Assembly: GCA_000212915.1 (NCBI GenBank) | Contig: CM001167.1 | Location: forward strand, 1,046,780-1,110,779 | DNA: 64,000 bases | Direction: 5' to 3' | DNA from: Bacteroides coprosuis DSM 18011 | GTDB taxonomy: Bacteria > Bacteroidota > Bacteroidia > Bacteroidales > Bacteroidaceae | Notes under the pieces: generated by a model | Databases searched by the model: none | What the model saw: only the letters and a program-made list of their open reading frames with translations | Told to the model about the DNA's origin: nothing | Made by a program: the position numbers and the translations under genes | Shown here: one piece after another, positions 28,741 through 37,232 of the stretch | Numbering within the stretch: the stretch's first letter is position 1 | How the letters are laid out: each line of letters opens with the position of its first letter

Positions 28741-29274
28741 ATGGAGTTACAAATAATACAAAATAGAATTTATGAGATAAGAGGAATGCGAGTTATGTTG
28801 GATTATGACTTAGCTAAGCTCTACAACGTTGAGAACAGAGCTTTGAAACAAGCAGTTAAGCGTAATATTGATAGATTTCCAGCACCTGACTTCATGTTTG
28901 AATTGACTCGTGAAGAGAGCGATGCTGCGATAGAATTAGGGGTATCACAAAATGTGATACCTCCTGGCTATAATGTTGGCTCCTCTTTCATTATGGCTTT
29001 TCCTGAACTAGGAGTAGCCATGTTATCTTCAGTGTTGAAAAGTAAAAAAGCGATACAAGTGAACATATCTATAATGAGAGCATTCGTTACTTTGCGTCAA
29101 TATTCTTTAGGATATGCTGAACTTAATCGCAAATTGGACGAATTTATGATTGAAACCAATGTCCAGTTTAGTGATATTTATGAAGCTCTCACTGAATTAG
29201 CTTCTCAAAAAGAATTGGATAACAAGCCTCGAAAAAGAGTTGGATATGTACAAGATGAAGAAAAGGAGCAATAG
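28741..29274 (+). CDS. ORF6N-domain DNA-binding protein
   Basis: The 177-residue protein begins with the ORF6N domain (MRVMLDYDLAKLYNVENRAL and FPAPDFMFELT within residues 15-60), common in phages and mobile elements. A C-terminal helical stretch has a coiled-coil look. It starts 5 bp after the integrase stop, so the two are one transcript. It may be a regulator of excision or gene expression; that is inference. Confidence 0.85.
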   Translation: MELQIIQNRIYEIRGMRVMLDYDLAKLYNVENRALKQAVKRNIDRFPAPDFMFELTREESDAAIELGVSQNVIPPGYNVGSSFIMAFPELGVAMLSSVLKSKKAIQVNISIMRAFVTLRQYSLGYAELNRKLDEFMIETNVQFSDIYEALTELASQKELDNKPRKRVGYVQDEEKEQ

Positions 29275-29286
29275 CTCCTTTTCCTT

Positions 29287-29991
29287 TTATGGGACTATCT
29301 TATAACGACTATTATTCCCAAATTCTAGATATGAATACCATGCATTAATAAGCTTCTTTGAAGGATCTTTCAGTATCTCGATTTGTCTATTCAGCCAATT
29401 CTCATAAAAGGTGAGAATATCTACATTTAGAGAATAAAAACCTGTTCCATTAATAACTCCACTATCTACCCAAATTTGTCCAGCACACTGACCTGATACA
29501 ACCAATCTTAGATAATCTCCACAACCATACTCACAAACAAAGAGAGAACCAGCTAAAACCGAAGTATTATTGTATTCTTCAACGACACTCTGAACTTTTA
29601 ATTGATATTCTTTATCGTTTTCAAATCGATAAATATGTTTGTCTAAGTCTTGCTCTGCATCATACAGATCCCCTAGTTCTAAATCGGTAGTAAATTGAAA
29701 GTCTTGTTTCATATCAATTTCCCATTCACTATTCTTCTCAATAGCCTCTGCTATAGAGTAAATACCATAATATGGTCCCTTATTATTTAATAAGTCTGAA
29801 GCACCACCATTCTGAATTTTAGTCAAATAAACTTTGTAGGAGTCTGGAAGTGAGATTTGTTGTGTAATCTCAATATCTTGTAATATAGATGATTCAATAA
29901 TTGGATTCAAATTAATATTTAACAACTCTACTTTCTCTAAGATTCTATCTACTTGATGTTGATACATGACATTTTCATTATTTTTATTCAT
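29287..29991 (-). CDS. SMI1/KNR4 (SUKH) family protein coupled to umuC
   Basis: The 234-residue protein has SUKH-family features: SLPDSYKVYLTKIQNGGAS (about 50-68), GIYSIAEAI, and FVCEYGCGDYLRLVVSGQCA (first 20 residues) with IWVDS near the C-terminal half. SUKH proteins often serve as immunity proteins for secreted nuclease toxins, but many act elsewhere. Its ATG overlaps the umuC stop (ATGA, 29988-29991), so translation is coupled to the polymerase gene. A 121-bp stretch of it (29402-29522) is duplicated, inverted and identical, at 37855-37975. No toxin gene is adjacent. Confidence 0.82.
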   Translation of the reverse strand: MNKNNENVMYQHQVDRILEKVELLNINLNPIIESSILQDIEITQQISLPDSYKVYLTKIQNGGASDLLNNKGPYYGIYSIAEAIEKNSEWEIDMKQDFQFTTDLELGDLYDAEQDLDKHIYRFENDKEYQLKVQSVVEEYNNTSVLAGSLFVCEYGCGDYLRLVVSGQCAGQIWVDSGVINGTGFYSLNVDILTFYENWLNRQIEILKDPSKKLINAWYSYLEFGNNSRYKIVP

Positions 29992-31244
29992 CCTCTCACC
30001 TCTATTATATCCCTCATATTCGTACTAGGACACTTCGACAAAAAATCTCTTCGCAAATTCCAATCTGCCTTGCCAACACCTTGAGCAGCAAGTTTAATGC
30101 AATTTGTACCATTCTTCTGATTAATGGAATCTATCATTTGCGAAATACATTTTTGCTTTTCCCTATCTCGTGGATCAAAAAGATCGTGCATATAATTCGT
30201 TTCGCTGATGATGTGTGTAAGTATAACTCCAGCTTTTTTGTACTCATAACCCTCTCTGTAAATCTCTTTCAAAGCAGAACTAGCGTGCTTGATAATTTCC
30301 ATTGTATCAGCAGTAGGAAAAGAAAACTGTATCGCTTTGGATGGAAAATATTGTTGCAAATCTTCTCTATGGCGATTGGTATAAGCAAAAACAATCATGC
30401 CCTGTGCTAATGAATTTTGTTTTCTAAGCTTGACAGCACAAGCAGATGCAAAGTTTGCTACCGACTCACGTAAAGAGTCAAAGTCTGTAACCATTTCGCC
30501 AAAGCTACGAGAAGTACAAATCTGTTGTTTTTCCACTACCGAATCAGAGGTGATACAAGGTTCTCCATGAAGTTCCAGCCAAGTACGCTCTCCTACAACA
30601 GTCATTTTGCTACGCACCCACGAACGAGATTTTTGTGTTAAATCGTAAGCCGTTTTGATTCCATAATATTCTAAAGTCTTGGTTGTTTGCCTCCCTATGC
30701 CCCAAATATATCCTACTGGAGTTTTCTGTAAAGCTTTTATTCTCTTTTCATCAGAATCCATTATACAAACTTTGTTGTAGGCTGGATATCGTTTGGCGAA
30801 GCTATTAGCCAATTTGGCTAAAGTGCGTGTTGGAGCAACACCTAATGAAACAGGTATGCCCGAACTTCTAGAAGTCGTTTTTACCAATTTCTGTCCGAAA
30901 TCAGACAGATTATCTATACCAGCTAAGTCCAAAAATGCTTCATCAATAGAATATACATCAATTTCGGGAACTTGGTCTGCCAAAATGGACATCACTCGCC
31001 TCGATAAATCTCCATAAAGTGTATAATTTGAAGAGAATACATTGATATTATGTTGCCTTATTAAATCTTTAATTTGGTAAAATGGGGCACCCATTTTCAC
31101 AGCTAACCTCTTAGCCTCTTCACTTCTTGCAATTATTGCTCCATCATTATTCGAAAGCACAACAATAGGTTTTCCATCCAAATTTGGATTGAAAACTCGC
31201 TCGCAGGATGCGAAGAAATTATTGCAGTCGATGAGTCCTATCAT
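29988..31244 (-). CDS. umuC: Y-family translesion polymerase catalytic subunit (UmuC)
   Basis: This 418-residue protein has the polymerase core with catalytic acidic residues in MIGLIDCNNFFASCERVFNP (residues 1-20) and DVYSIDEAFLDLAG (about 97-110). Little-finger and C-terminal UmuC-specific regions follow (FDPRDREKQKCISQMIDSIN). With UmuD' it makes an error-prone DNA polymerase used after DNA damage. A separate gene and a decayed umuC remnant stand between it and umuD, so the usual umuDC adjacency is broken. The SUKH gene downstream overlaps it. Confidence 0.94.
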   Translation of the reverse strand: MIGLIDCNNFFASCERVFNPNLDGKPIVVLSNNDGAIIARSEEAKRLAVKMGAPFYQIKDLIRQHNINVFSSNYTLYGDLSRRVMSILADQVPEIDVYSIDEAFLDLAGIDNLSDFGQKLVKTTSRSSGIPVSLGVAPTRTLAKLANSFAKRYPAYNKVCIMDSDEKRIKALQKTPVGYIWGIGRQTTKTLEYYGIKTAYDLTQKSRSWVRSKMTVVGERTWLELHGEPCITSDSVVEKQQICTSRSFGEMVTDFDSLRESVANFASACAVKLRKQNSLAQGMIVFAYTNRHREDLQQYFPSKAIQFSFPTADTMEIIKHASSALKEIYREGYEYKKAGVILTHIISETNYMHDLFDPRDREKQKCISQMIDSINQKNGTNCIKLAAQGVGKADWNLRRDFLSKCPSTNMRDIIEVRG

Positions 31245-31256
31245 ACTTCTAATCTA

Positions 31257-31847
31257 TTATTTAAATTTGGCTAAACTTTTTTGTGCAACCTTCTGAATAA
31301 AAGGATTGCTATTTTTCAATAACATTTCAATCTTAGGTATTGCTTTTTGTGCTTTATACCTACTCAAAGTGTACAATGTTTGCAATATGACAGCTTCATC
31401 GTCGAGTAAGTCAATAAGAGAGTCTTCAGCCTCCATCTTTCGTTTTGGCAATTTTGCTAAAGCCATTATAAACATTTGTCGACTAATTCCATTCTGTTTA
31501 TCTTGAATAATTTCCAATATATCTTCAAAATCATTATTCTGAATTATAACTGTAAAAGCATTCCCTATAGCCCAACAATAACTTTCTATCTGAGGGCTAA
31601 AAGATTTATTGTATTTATTATATTCTTTTAGAAGAGTATAATTTGCTTTGCCTTTTGCTTCTTTTACTGTTAAAGCTCTAACAATTCCTTGTTTTATGTT
31701 GAAATCGTTAATCTCTTCTATCAATCCAATTAACACATGTATAGCTTCGGGATATGCTTCTTTTGTATTTACTAAATCATATATATTATTTACAATAATA
31801 TTAGCATCTTGCAACAATTTGCTATTCACAATTTCTGAATCTGTCAT
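31257..31847 (-). CDS. HEAT/adaptin-like alpha-helical repeat protein inserted in the umuDC unit
   Basis: The 196-residue protein is almost all alpha-helical, with repeated helix pairs near residues 120-195 (including DDEAVILQTLYTLSRYKAQK and NPFIQKVAQKSLAKF) typical of HEAT repeats. No signal peptide or catalytic motif is seen. It ends 12 bp upstream of umuC and follows a umuC remnant, so it appears to have been inserted when umuC was duplicated. HEAT-like and SUKH proteins both occur as immunity or scaffold proteins; I assign no specific function. Confidence 0.68.
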   Translation of the reverse strand: MTDSEIVNSKLLQDANIIVNNIYDLVNTKEAYPEAIHVLIGLIEEINDFNIKQGIVRALTVKEAKGKANYTLLKEYNKYNKSFSPQIESYCWAIGNAFTVIIQNNDFEDILEIIQDKQNGISRQMFIMALAKLPKRKMEAEDSLIDLLDDEAVILQTLYTLSRYKAQKAIPKIEMLLKNSNPFIQKVAQKSLAKFK

Positions 31848-31861
31848 AATTAATTTAAAGA

Positions 31862-32014
31862 TTTGATTGGTGAATTTATCATTTGAAAATACGCTTTTGC
31901 TTTTCTATATCATGTGGTCAAAAGGTAGTGTAAATAATGGTTTCTCTGACGATAGGCATAAGAATTATTCCAACCTTTTTATATTCATAGCCCTTTCTAT
32001 AAATCTCTTTTCAT
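31862..32014 (-). pseudogene. umuC remnant fused to the umuD stop
   Basis: Read on the minus strand, an ATG overlapping the umuD stop leads into DNA similar to the 3' third of the intact umuC. The remnant reads EIYRKGYEYKKVGIILMPIV against EIYREGYEYKKAGVILTHII (intact protein about residues 317-336). It then continues with frameshifts through a stretch matching DPRDREKQKCISQMIDS. It retains the start region and a late segment, with everything between deleted. It marks where umuC originally followed umuD. Confidence 0.8.
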
Positions 32015-32451
32015 CTCCTCCTCTTATTTTGAATACAATATGTTACAATTCCCCAAATTAAGAAATCATTTTCGATTGTTACTTTTATTGGCTCATAATT
32101 CTCGTTGGCTGGTTCTAGCCAAATTACATCCTTTTCTAGTCTGATGTATTTGATAGTGAACTCACCATCAATAAAGCAAACAGCCATATCTCCATTTTGA
32201 GGCTCTAGCGATTTGTCAATCACAAGGATATCACCATCGTGTACATTGGCATCTATCATGCTATCACCTTTTACGCGTCCATAGAAAGTGGATGCAGGAT
32301 GCTTTATCAACTCCTTATTCAAGTCGATAGCACTTTCCATATAGTCCTGCGCTGGACTAGGAAACCCAGCCTTGATTCCTCCATCAGCATAGGGCAAAGA
32401 GAGTTTTAGGCTTTGGACGGATGGATGTATTTTGAGGTTTGTTTTATTCAT
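32011..32451 (-). CDS. umuD: UmuD-type S24 autoprotease, polymerase V accessory subunit
   Basis: I choose the ATG at 32451 (146 residues); the frame is open further upstream but with no family similarity. The self-cleavage site is A28-G29 (GGIKAGFPSPAQDY). The Ser-Lys dyad is S64 (GDSM) and K101 (FTIKYIRL), spaced as in E. coli UmuD (S60, K97). RecA-stimulated cleavage would give UmuD', the active partner of UmuC. A near-consensus minus-strand TACCTTTA box at 32457-32464 may be a promoter. Its stop overlaps the remnant umuC start. Confidence 0.93.
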   Translation of the reverse strand: MNKTNLKIHPSVQSLKLSLPYADGGIKAGFPSPAQDYMESAIDLNKELIKHPASTFYGRVKGDSMIDANVHDGDILVIDKSLEPQNGDMAVCFIDGEFTIKYIRLEKDVIWLEPANENYEPIKVTIENDFLIWGIVTYCIQNKRRR

Positions 32452-32490
32452 GGGGTAAAGGTAGGAAAGAATATTTTCATTCTGAATCAA

Positions 32491-33072
32491 CTATCGCATG
32501 TGTTTTGGTTTCATGTTCTGCCCTGCACTTTTTGCTATTTCATCAATACGTTTTTGTCTGGTTTCTGGTCTTTTAGCAAGGACAATCGAGCTTAATATCA
32601 TTTTCTTTACTGATTTGCTTTGACTTAGAAAATAATCTTTAGAGCCTTCATACTCTAGGAAAGCATTTTTCAAATCTTTGGGAATTATCAGTTCTTCTAC
32701 TTCGTCCAAAATTGTCCAAGAGCCATTCTTCTTTGTCACTTCAACACTTTCAAAACCCGCTTTTGTCATTTTGTTGTGGTCAATCAGTTCTTGTACCTTG
32801 TCTTTGTTTATTTTTGACCAAATGCTTTTCGGCTTTCGTTTGCTAAAGAATTGCATAAACGAAAATTCGTCAATCTTCTTCTGTGTACTATCAATCCAAC
32901 TAAAACATAGTGCTTCATCAACAGCCTCACGCCAAGTTAGTGAAGGATTATCTGATTTTTTTGTATAATAAATGAGCCAAATAGATTGTTTAGACTGATG
33001 GTTTTCTTCTAACCACTTTCGCCAATCTTCTTGGCTTGTAGGAGTATATGTTTCTAGTTCAAGATTGTTCAT
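32491..33072 (-). CDS. YdeI/OmpD-associated (bacteriocin-protection-like) protein
   Basis: At 193 residues it matches the YdeI family by TSQEDWRKWLEENHQSKQSI, AVDEALCFSWIDSTQKKID and RKPKSIWSKINKDKVQELI. Some family members are annotated as bacteriocin-protection proteins, but the molecular action is unclear. It heads the minus-strand operon with umuD 39 bp downstream and is divergent from the tet gene. A TACCTTTG box on the minus strand at 33189-33196 could be its promoter. Confidence 0.82.
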   Translation of the reverse strand: MNNLELETYTPTSQEDWRKWLEENHQSKQSIWLIYYTKKSDNPSLTWREAVDEALCFSWIDSTQKKIDEFSFMQFFSKRKPKSIWSKINKDKVQELIDHNKMTKAGFESVEVTKKNGSWTILDEVEELIIPKDLKNAFLEYEGSKDYFLSQSKSVKKMILSSIVLAKRPETRQKRIDEIAKSAGQNMKPKHMR

Positions 33073-33167
33073 TTTGTAGTTCTAAGCATTTAAGAATTGA
33101 TTGGGTCGTTTTCTTTGGTTTTTCTTATTGAATCCAATGACCACAATCCAAAGTAATCATTCTTCAG

Positions 33168-33196
33168 TTTGGTGTTTAGTTCAGCAGGCAAAGGTA
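33168..33196. repeat. 29-bp imperfect repeat with a minus-strand TACCTTTG box (copy 1)
   Basis: This segment (with GGTGTTTAGTTCAGCAGGCA) recurs with about 4 mismatches at 35441-35469, so the two copies flank the tet gene in direct orientation. On the minus strand it contains TACCTTTG, a perfect Bacteroides -7 box, and could drive the YdeI-umuD operon. Confidence 0.55.
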
Positions 33197-33236
33197 GGCA
33201 TTTGATAGACTATCTAAGATAACGCGATAAAGAATA

Positions 33237-33266
33237 GTTGATTTTGAAATTTATTTTCTACCTTTG
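33237..33266 (+). promoter_or_regulatory. Promoter of the tet(36)-like gene
   Basis: GTTG at 33237-33240 is followed after 18 bp by TACCTTTG at 33259-33266, matching the Bacteroides -7 consensus perfectly. Transcription would start near 33270, just before the MRQ minicistron. Confidence 0.65.
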
Positions 33267-33273
33267 TACCACT

Positions 33274-33398
33274 ATGCGGCAGTAAATAATATAATTAGAA
33301 ATACAAATTCGGGTTCTTGTGGTCATTTTACCATCAAGGATGTATTTTTTATGCGATGCATTTCTACAAAGCATCCATTATATTATTTACAAAATCAA
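33274..33398 (+). promoter_or_regulatory. Structured translational-attenuator leader with 3-codon peptide (MRQ)
   Basis: An ATG-CGG-CAG-TAA minicistron at 33274-33285 opens the leader. A perfect 13-bp inverted repeat, GTAAATAATATAA (33282-33294) and TTATATTATTTAC (33378-33390), places its right arm 8 nt before the tet start, where it would mask the ribosome-binding site. Two further hairpins lie between: CTTGTGGT / ACCATCAAG (33316-33338) and GATGC / GCATC (33355-33375). tetQ of CTnDOT is controlled by tetracycline-dependent translational attenuation with a tiny leader peptide, so the same type of control is likely here. Confidence 0.72.
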
Positions 33399-35321
33399 AT
33401 GAGAACTATAAATATAGGTATTCTTGCACATATTGATGCAGGAAAGACCTCCATTACAGAGAACTTGCTATTTGCGAGTGGAGCAACCATAGTACGTGGA
33501 AGTGTGGACAAAGGAAACACTACAACCGATTCGATGGATATCGAAAAACGAAGAGGTATCACAGTTAGAGCGTCTACAACATCTATTCAATGGAATGATA
33601 CAAAGATTAATATCATCGACACTCCTGGACACATGGACTTTCTGGCAGAGGTAGAACGCACTTTTAGGATGCTAGATGGTGCTATACTTGTGGTGTCTGC
33701 CAAAGAGGGCATTCAAGCTCAAACAAGGTTGTTGTTCAATGTCCTGCAACAACTAGAAATACCTACAATTCTATTCGTCAACAAAATAGACAGAGAGGGA
33801 GTCAATCTAAATCAGCTTTATTTAGAGATACAAAATAGCCTTTCTAAAGATATTATCTTTATGCAATCCGTTGAAGGCAAGGAATTAACATCTAGCTGTA
33901 CAATACACTACATATCAGAAAAGAACAGAGAAACAATTTTAGAGAAAGATGATCTCTTGCTTGAAAAATACTTGAGTGATACACAGCTTTCTAATTTAGA
34001 TTATTGGAATTCAATGGTTCGTCTTGTTCAAGCTGCTAAATTACATCCTATCTATCATGGTTCAGCAATGTATGGCATTGGTATTGAAGATTTGCTAAAC
34101 TCAATCACTACTTTTATCGAAACATCTCTACCTCAAGAGAACGCTTTGTCTGCCTATGTTTATAAAATTGAGCATAATAAGAAGGAACAGAAACGAGCCT
34201 ATCTAAAGATTATAGGTGGAACCCTTAAATCTCGAAAATTATATAGCCTCAATGGCTCAGATGAGAATCTGAAGATAAGAGGTTTAAAGACCTTTTACTC
34301 AGGAGACGAAATAGATGTAGACGAAGTTTTTACAAATGATATTGCAATTGCAGATCATGCTGATAACTTAATGGTAGGAGATTATCTAGGAATAATGCCA
34401 AACTTATTCGACAAATTGAATATTCCTAGTCCTGCTCTCAAATCGTCTATACATCCTGCAAAAGTAGAGAATAGGAGTAAATTGATTTCTGCTATGAATG
34501 TATTATCAGTAGAAGATCCATCTTTGGCCTTTAGCATTAATGCTGATAATAATGAATTGGAGGTTTCGCTTTATGGAGCAACTCAACGGGAGGTGATTTT
34601 GACTTTATTGGAAGAGAGATTTTCGGTAGATGCTTACTTTGAAGAGGTGAAAACTATCTATAAAGAACGTCTTAAAACAAAATCGGAATACACCATTCAT
34701 ATCGAAGTGCCACCTAATCCGTATTGGGCATCTATTGGCTTGATTATAGAGCCTTTGCCAATTGGGGCGGGACTTGTAATGGAGAGTGAAATATCATTGG
34801 GATATTTGAATCGATCCTTTCAGAATGCAGTATTCGATGGAGTCAAGAAAGCCTGTGAATCGGGTTTGTACGGTTGGGAAGTAACTGACCTTAAAGTCAC
34901 TTTTTCTCACGGAATCTATTATAGCCCAGTGAGTACACCTGCCGACTTTAGAAGTTTAGCACCTTATGTTTTTCGATTAGCTTTGCAACAAGCTGATGTT
35001 GAGTTATTGGAGCCAATCTTAGATTTTAAATTGCAAATTCCACTAGCTGTGAATGCTAGAGCTATTACAGACATCAACAAGATGCAAGGCGAAATATCTA
35101 CTATTACTTCAGATGGTGATTGGACTACTATTTTGGGTAATATTCCTTTAGATACTAGTAAAGAATACTCAGCAGAGGTCAGTTCCTACACACAAGGCTT
35201 GGGCGTTTTTGTTACTCGATTTTCGGGTTATCGACCTACCAACAAAAAGGTAAGCAGAAGTGTAGAACTGAATGAAAAAGATAAGCTGATGTATATGTTT
35301 GAGAAGGAAAGTATCAAATAA
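33399..35321 (+). CDS. tet(36): Tetracycline resistance ribosomal protection protein, Tet(36)-like (Tet(Q) clade)
   Basis: The EF-G-like GTPase releases tetracycline from the ribosome. It has G1 [10 protein letters not shown]3 DTPGHMDF and G4 NKIDR, then the EF-G domain order. I place the start at ATG 33399 (640 residues, [20 protein letters not shown]), not at the upstream in-frame TTG, because the extra 45 residues lie in a structured leader. It resembles Tet(Q) throughout (for example [17 protein letters not shown] and VSTPADFR motifs) but differs at roughly 4 of 10 positions by recall, which fits Tet(36). The rteA-rteB genes that follow tetQ in CTnDOT are absent. Confidence 0.9.
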   Translation: MRTINIGILAHIDAGKTSITENLLFASGATIVRGSVDKGNTTTDSMDIEKRRGITVRASTTSIQWNDTKINIIDTPGHMDFLAEVERTFRMLDGAILVVSAKEGIQAQTRLLFNVLQQLEIPTILFVNKIDREGVNLNQLYLEIQNSLSKDIIFMQSVEGKELTSSCTIHYISEKNRETILEKDDLLLEKYLSDTQLSNLDYWNSMVRLVQAAKLHPIYHGSAMYGIGIEDLLNSITTFIETSLPQENALSAYVYKIEHNKKEQKRAYLKIIGGTLKSRKLYSLNGSDENLKIRGLKTFYSGDEIDVDEVFTNDIAIADHADNLMVGDYLGIMPNLFDKLNIPSPALKSSIHPAKVENRSKLISAMNVLSVEDPSLAFSINADNNELEVSLYGATQREVILTLLEERFSVDAYFEEVKTIYKERLKTKSEYTIHIEVPPNPYWASIGLIIEPLPIGAGLVMESEISLGYLNRSFQNAVFDGVKKACESGLYGWEVTDLKVTFSHGIYYSPVSTPADFRSLAPYVFRLALQQADVELLEPILDFKLQIPLAVNARAITDINKMQGEISTITSDGDWTTILGNIPLDTSKEYSAEVSSYTQGLGVFVTRFSGYRPTNKKVSRSVELNEKDKLMYMFEKESIK

Positions 35322-35346
35322 TAGCAAATATATTATTAAAAAACTT

Positions 35347-35386
35347 AGCGATTAATCCAATGTATTTAGGGTTAATCGCTTTTTTA
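35347..35386 (+). terminator. Terminator of the tet gene
   Basis: The hairpin AGCGATTAA / TTAATCGCT with a loop of about 16 nt is followed by six T, starting 26 bp beyond the tet stop. Confidence 0.8.
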
Positions 35387-35440
35387 TATCCCCCCCTTTC
35401 TTCCCCATCCCACCTCCACCAATACTTATGTCCTCCTTAT

Positions 35441-35469
35441 TTCGGTGTTTAGTTCATCGGGCAAAGGTA
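35441..35469. repeat. 29-bp imperfect repeat with a minus-strand TACCTTTG box (copy 2)
   Basis: This matches 33168-33196 with about 4 mismatches. On the minus strand it would fire toward the 3' end of tet, where there is no gene to express. It is probably a duplicated promoter block left by recombination. The rest of 35387-35631 shows a pyrimidine-rich tract at 35391-35420 and no ORF. Confidence 0.5.
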
Positions 35470-35631
35470 TGAACGGATTTTAGCAAGCATATTCTTGAGC
35501 CTTTGGTTTTCTCCAAAATCTTCCTCTTTCCCTATGGGCGAGCGTATTTAGTAGAAAAAATATGCTCCTCTAAAATCCTATACCTGCTTGTTGCCCTTGA
35601 AACAAAAAACGACCGACCTGACGGATGACGC

Positions 35632-35919
35632 ATGAAAAAAAATGTCGCTGTTATGAGAAAAGAAAGAATAAAATTAATGAAACAAAACTCCCTCGCCTCT
35701 GGAATCCTCATAAAATTTCTGTTGAGACTAGTTGTTGTTGGTGTGTGTGTGCTCTTCCTCTATCGGAGTGGAGTGGCTCTAGGTGTTGGCATTGGAGGGT
35801 ATCTGATGGCTCGCTGTGTTCTTAAAGTGATTAGACTTTCTATTCGACTAGTCTTCACCATTCTATCTATCCTTTTTCTACTAACTACAATAGCAATTTT
35901 AACAACTATCATCTTTTAA
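35632..35919 (+). CDS. Small two-helix membrane protein of conjugative-transposon type
   Basis: At most 95 residues, with a basic N-terminus and two hydrophobic segments (about 26-60 and 70-93). ATG at 35680 (MKQNSLASG) is an alternative start. Similar tiny membrane proteins sit in Bacteroides conjugative elements; function unknown. It precedes the ICE-type gene by 11 bp, so they are probably co-transcribed. Confidence 0.55.
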   Translation: MKKNVAVMRKERIKLMKQNSLASGILIKFLLRLVVVGVCVLFLYRSGVALGVGIGGYLMARCVLKVIRLSIRLVFTILSILFLLTTIAILTTIIF

Positions 35920-35930
35920 GTCTTACAATT

Positions 35931-36932
35931 ATGGCAAAGCAATATTTACTATTCGCAAAGAAGGAAATTGATACTAACAAGCAATCTGTATCAGTGAATC
36001 AAGTAGTACAAATGGAGGGTTACAACTATCCTAAGTATGTGGTGTACAAGGTTGAGAAAACCGATTGGGGAATTAATTATCATTTGATTGATATTAATAC
36101 TCATGTGTTTAACTCTAGTACTCACATTCGTCCATTGAGTGAAAAATTTGGAATCGGCATCTATTATGATGATAAAGCCCCTCAGTATATGACAGAAAAT
36201 GAGGTAGCCGAACTTTTGGCAAAAGCACTCGTAAAACAGAAGATGGAACAATACAAGGCAGAAGAAGAGAAAATCGAACGAGAAAAAGTGCGTGCAGTTG
36301 GCAGAGAATGGCTCAAAGAAAGTATTCCACAAGATGCTAAAGCTATCATTGTAGCACGTTTGAAACAAGATGATTTAGACAGCCAAACTGACTACTTTGC
36401 ATCATCTGTTCAACGAACTATTATTCTAGGTTTCTCCAAACACAAACGAGATTTGTTTTCTGAAATGAGAAAGTATGCTAACAACTTTGAGGGAACAGCC
36501 TATCTAGCTGAGTATAACGAGGACTATGAGCATAGAGAAAAATACTCAATGGGCAATGGTTATTACTTGGGCAAGAGTAGTTATAGTGGTTGGATTATCG
36601 AAAAGTCAATAATCTATGATAGAGATAATACGATTGAAAACTTTGCCTATGTCGCTGGAAATCATGAGAACATCTATTTAAAGCTAGATGCTTGTAAAGA
36701 GGTAGCACCACAGACAGAACTCTTCGATAATGGCGAATTTGAAATAGTGGACTATTCGCAAAAGGCAATCGCACTTTTTGGTGATACCAAGCCCATCAAG
36801 GAGCTACTGATGGCAATGGGTGGCAAATTCAATCCACGATTGACACACAACAACGAAAAAAAAGCAGGTTGGATATTTCAACAATCCAAGCGAGAAGAAC
36901 TAGAAACAATCATCAATTTAAAATCTGAATAA
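35931..36932 (+). CDS. Conserved protein of Bacteroides integrative elements
   Basis: The 333-residue protein has a central charged coiled-coil-like stretch (about 90-130) and a C-terminal module VDYSQKAIALFGDTKPIKEL with MGGKFNPRLTHNNEKKAGWI (about 275-320). That module recurs in element-borne proteins of Bacteroidetes. It directly precedes a PcfK-like gene, as in Bacteroides conjugative transposons. I do not know its function; a DNA-processing or regulatory role is guesswork. Confidence 0.65.
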   Translation: MAKQYLLFAKKEIDTNKQSVSVNQVVQMEGYNYPKYVVYKVEKTDWGINYHLIDINTHVFNSSTHIRPLSEKFGIGIYYDDKAPQYMTENEVAELLAKALVKQKMEQYKAEEEKIEREKVRAVGREWLKESIPQDAKAIIVARLKQDDLDSQTDYFASSVQRTIILGFSKHKRDLFSEMRKYANNFEGTAYLAEYNEDYEHREKYSMGNGYYLGKSSYSGWIIEKSIIYDRDNTIENFAYVAGNHENIYLKLDACKEVAPQTELFDNGEFEIVDYSQKAIALFGDTKPIKELLMAMGGKFNPRLTHNNEKKAGWIFQQSKREELETIINLKSE

Positions 36933-36934
36933 GT

Positions 36935-37216
36935 ATGAAAGCAACTAACCATTTTACAAGAACAATTCTAACCTATTTGGAATTGAGAGCAGAGTCTGAC
37001 ACTCTTTTCGCTGAATCATTCGCCAAAGAAAACAAGAATATTGATGACTGTATAACCTACATTTTTAATGAGGTACAAAAGTCTGGTTGCATGGGTTTTG
37101 CAGATGATGAAATTTACTCAATAGCTGTACATTACTATGATTATCCTAACCTTTATAAAAACCTTACCTCTTGTACTAATCAGCTAATAATCATTGCTAA
37201 TAACATCAAAAGGTAA
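36935..37216 (+). CDS. PcfK-like protein, probably C-terminally truncated
   Basis: The 93-residue product matches the PcfK-like family in its first 70 residues (KNIDDCITYIFNEVQKSGCMGFADDEIYSIAVHYYD in part). Family members from Bacteroides elements are about 140 residues with a charged tail. Here the sequence switches after VHYYD to an unrelated short end, next to the junction with an integrase fragment. I read it as truncated by recombination near 37140. The PcfJ partner usually found downstream is absent. Confidence 0.68.
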   Translation: MKATNHFTRTILTYLELRAESDTLFAESFAKENKNIDDCITYIFNEVQKSGCMGFADDEIYSIAVHYYDYPNLYKNLTSCTNQLIIIANNIKR

Positions 37217-37232
37217 GGTTTGTGATAGCAGG

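Noticed and set aside
33264-33398. N-terminal 45-residue extension of the Tet protein
   Set aside because: It would start with TTG inside the promoter box and cross the attenuator hairpins; family proteins start at the ATG at 33399.
35625-35825. Alternative plus frame over the small membrane protein
   Set aside because: The other frame gives a clean two-helix membrane protein and leads into the downstream gene; this one looks random.
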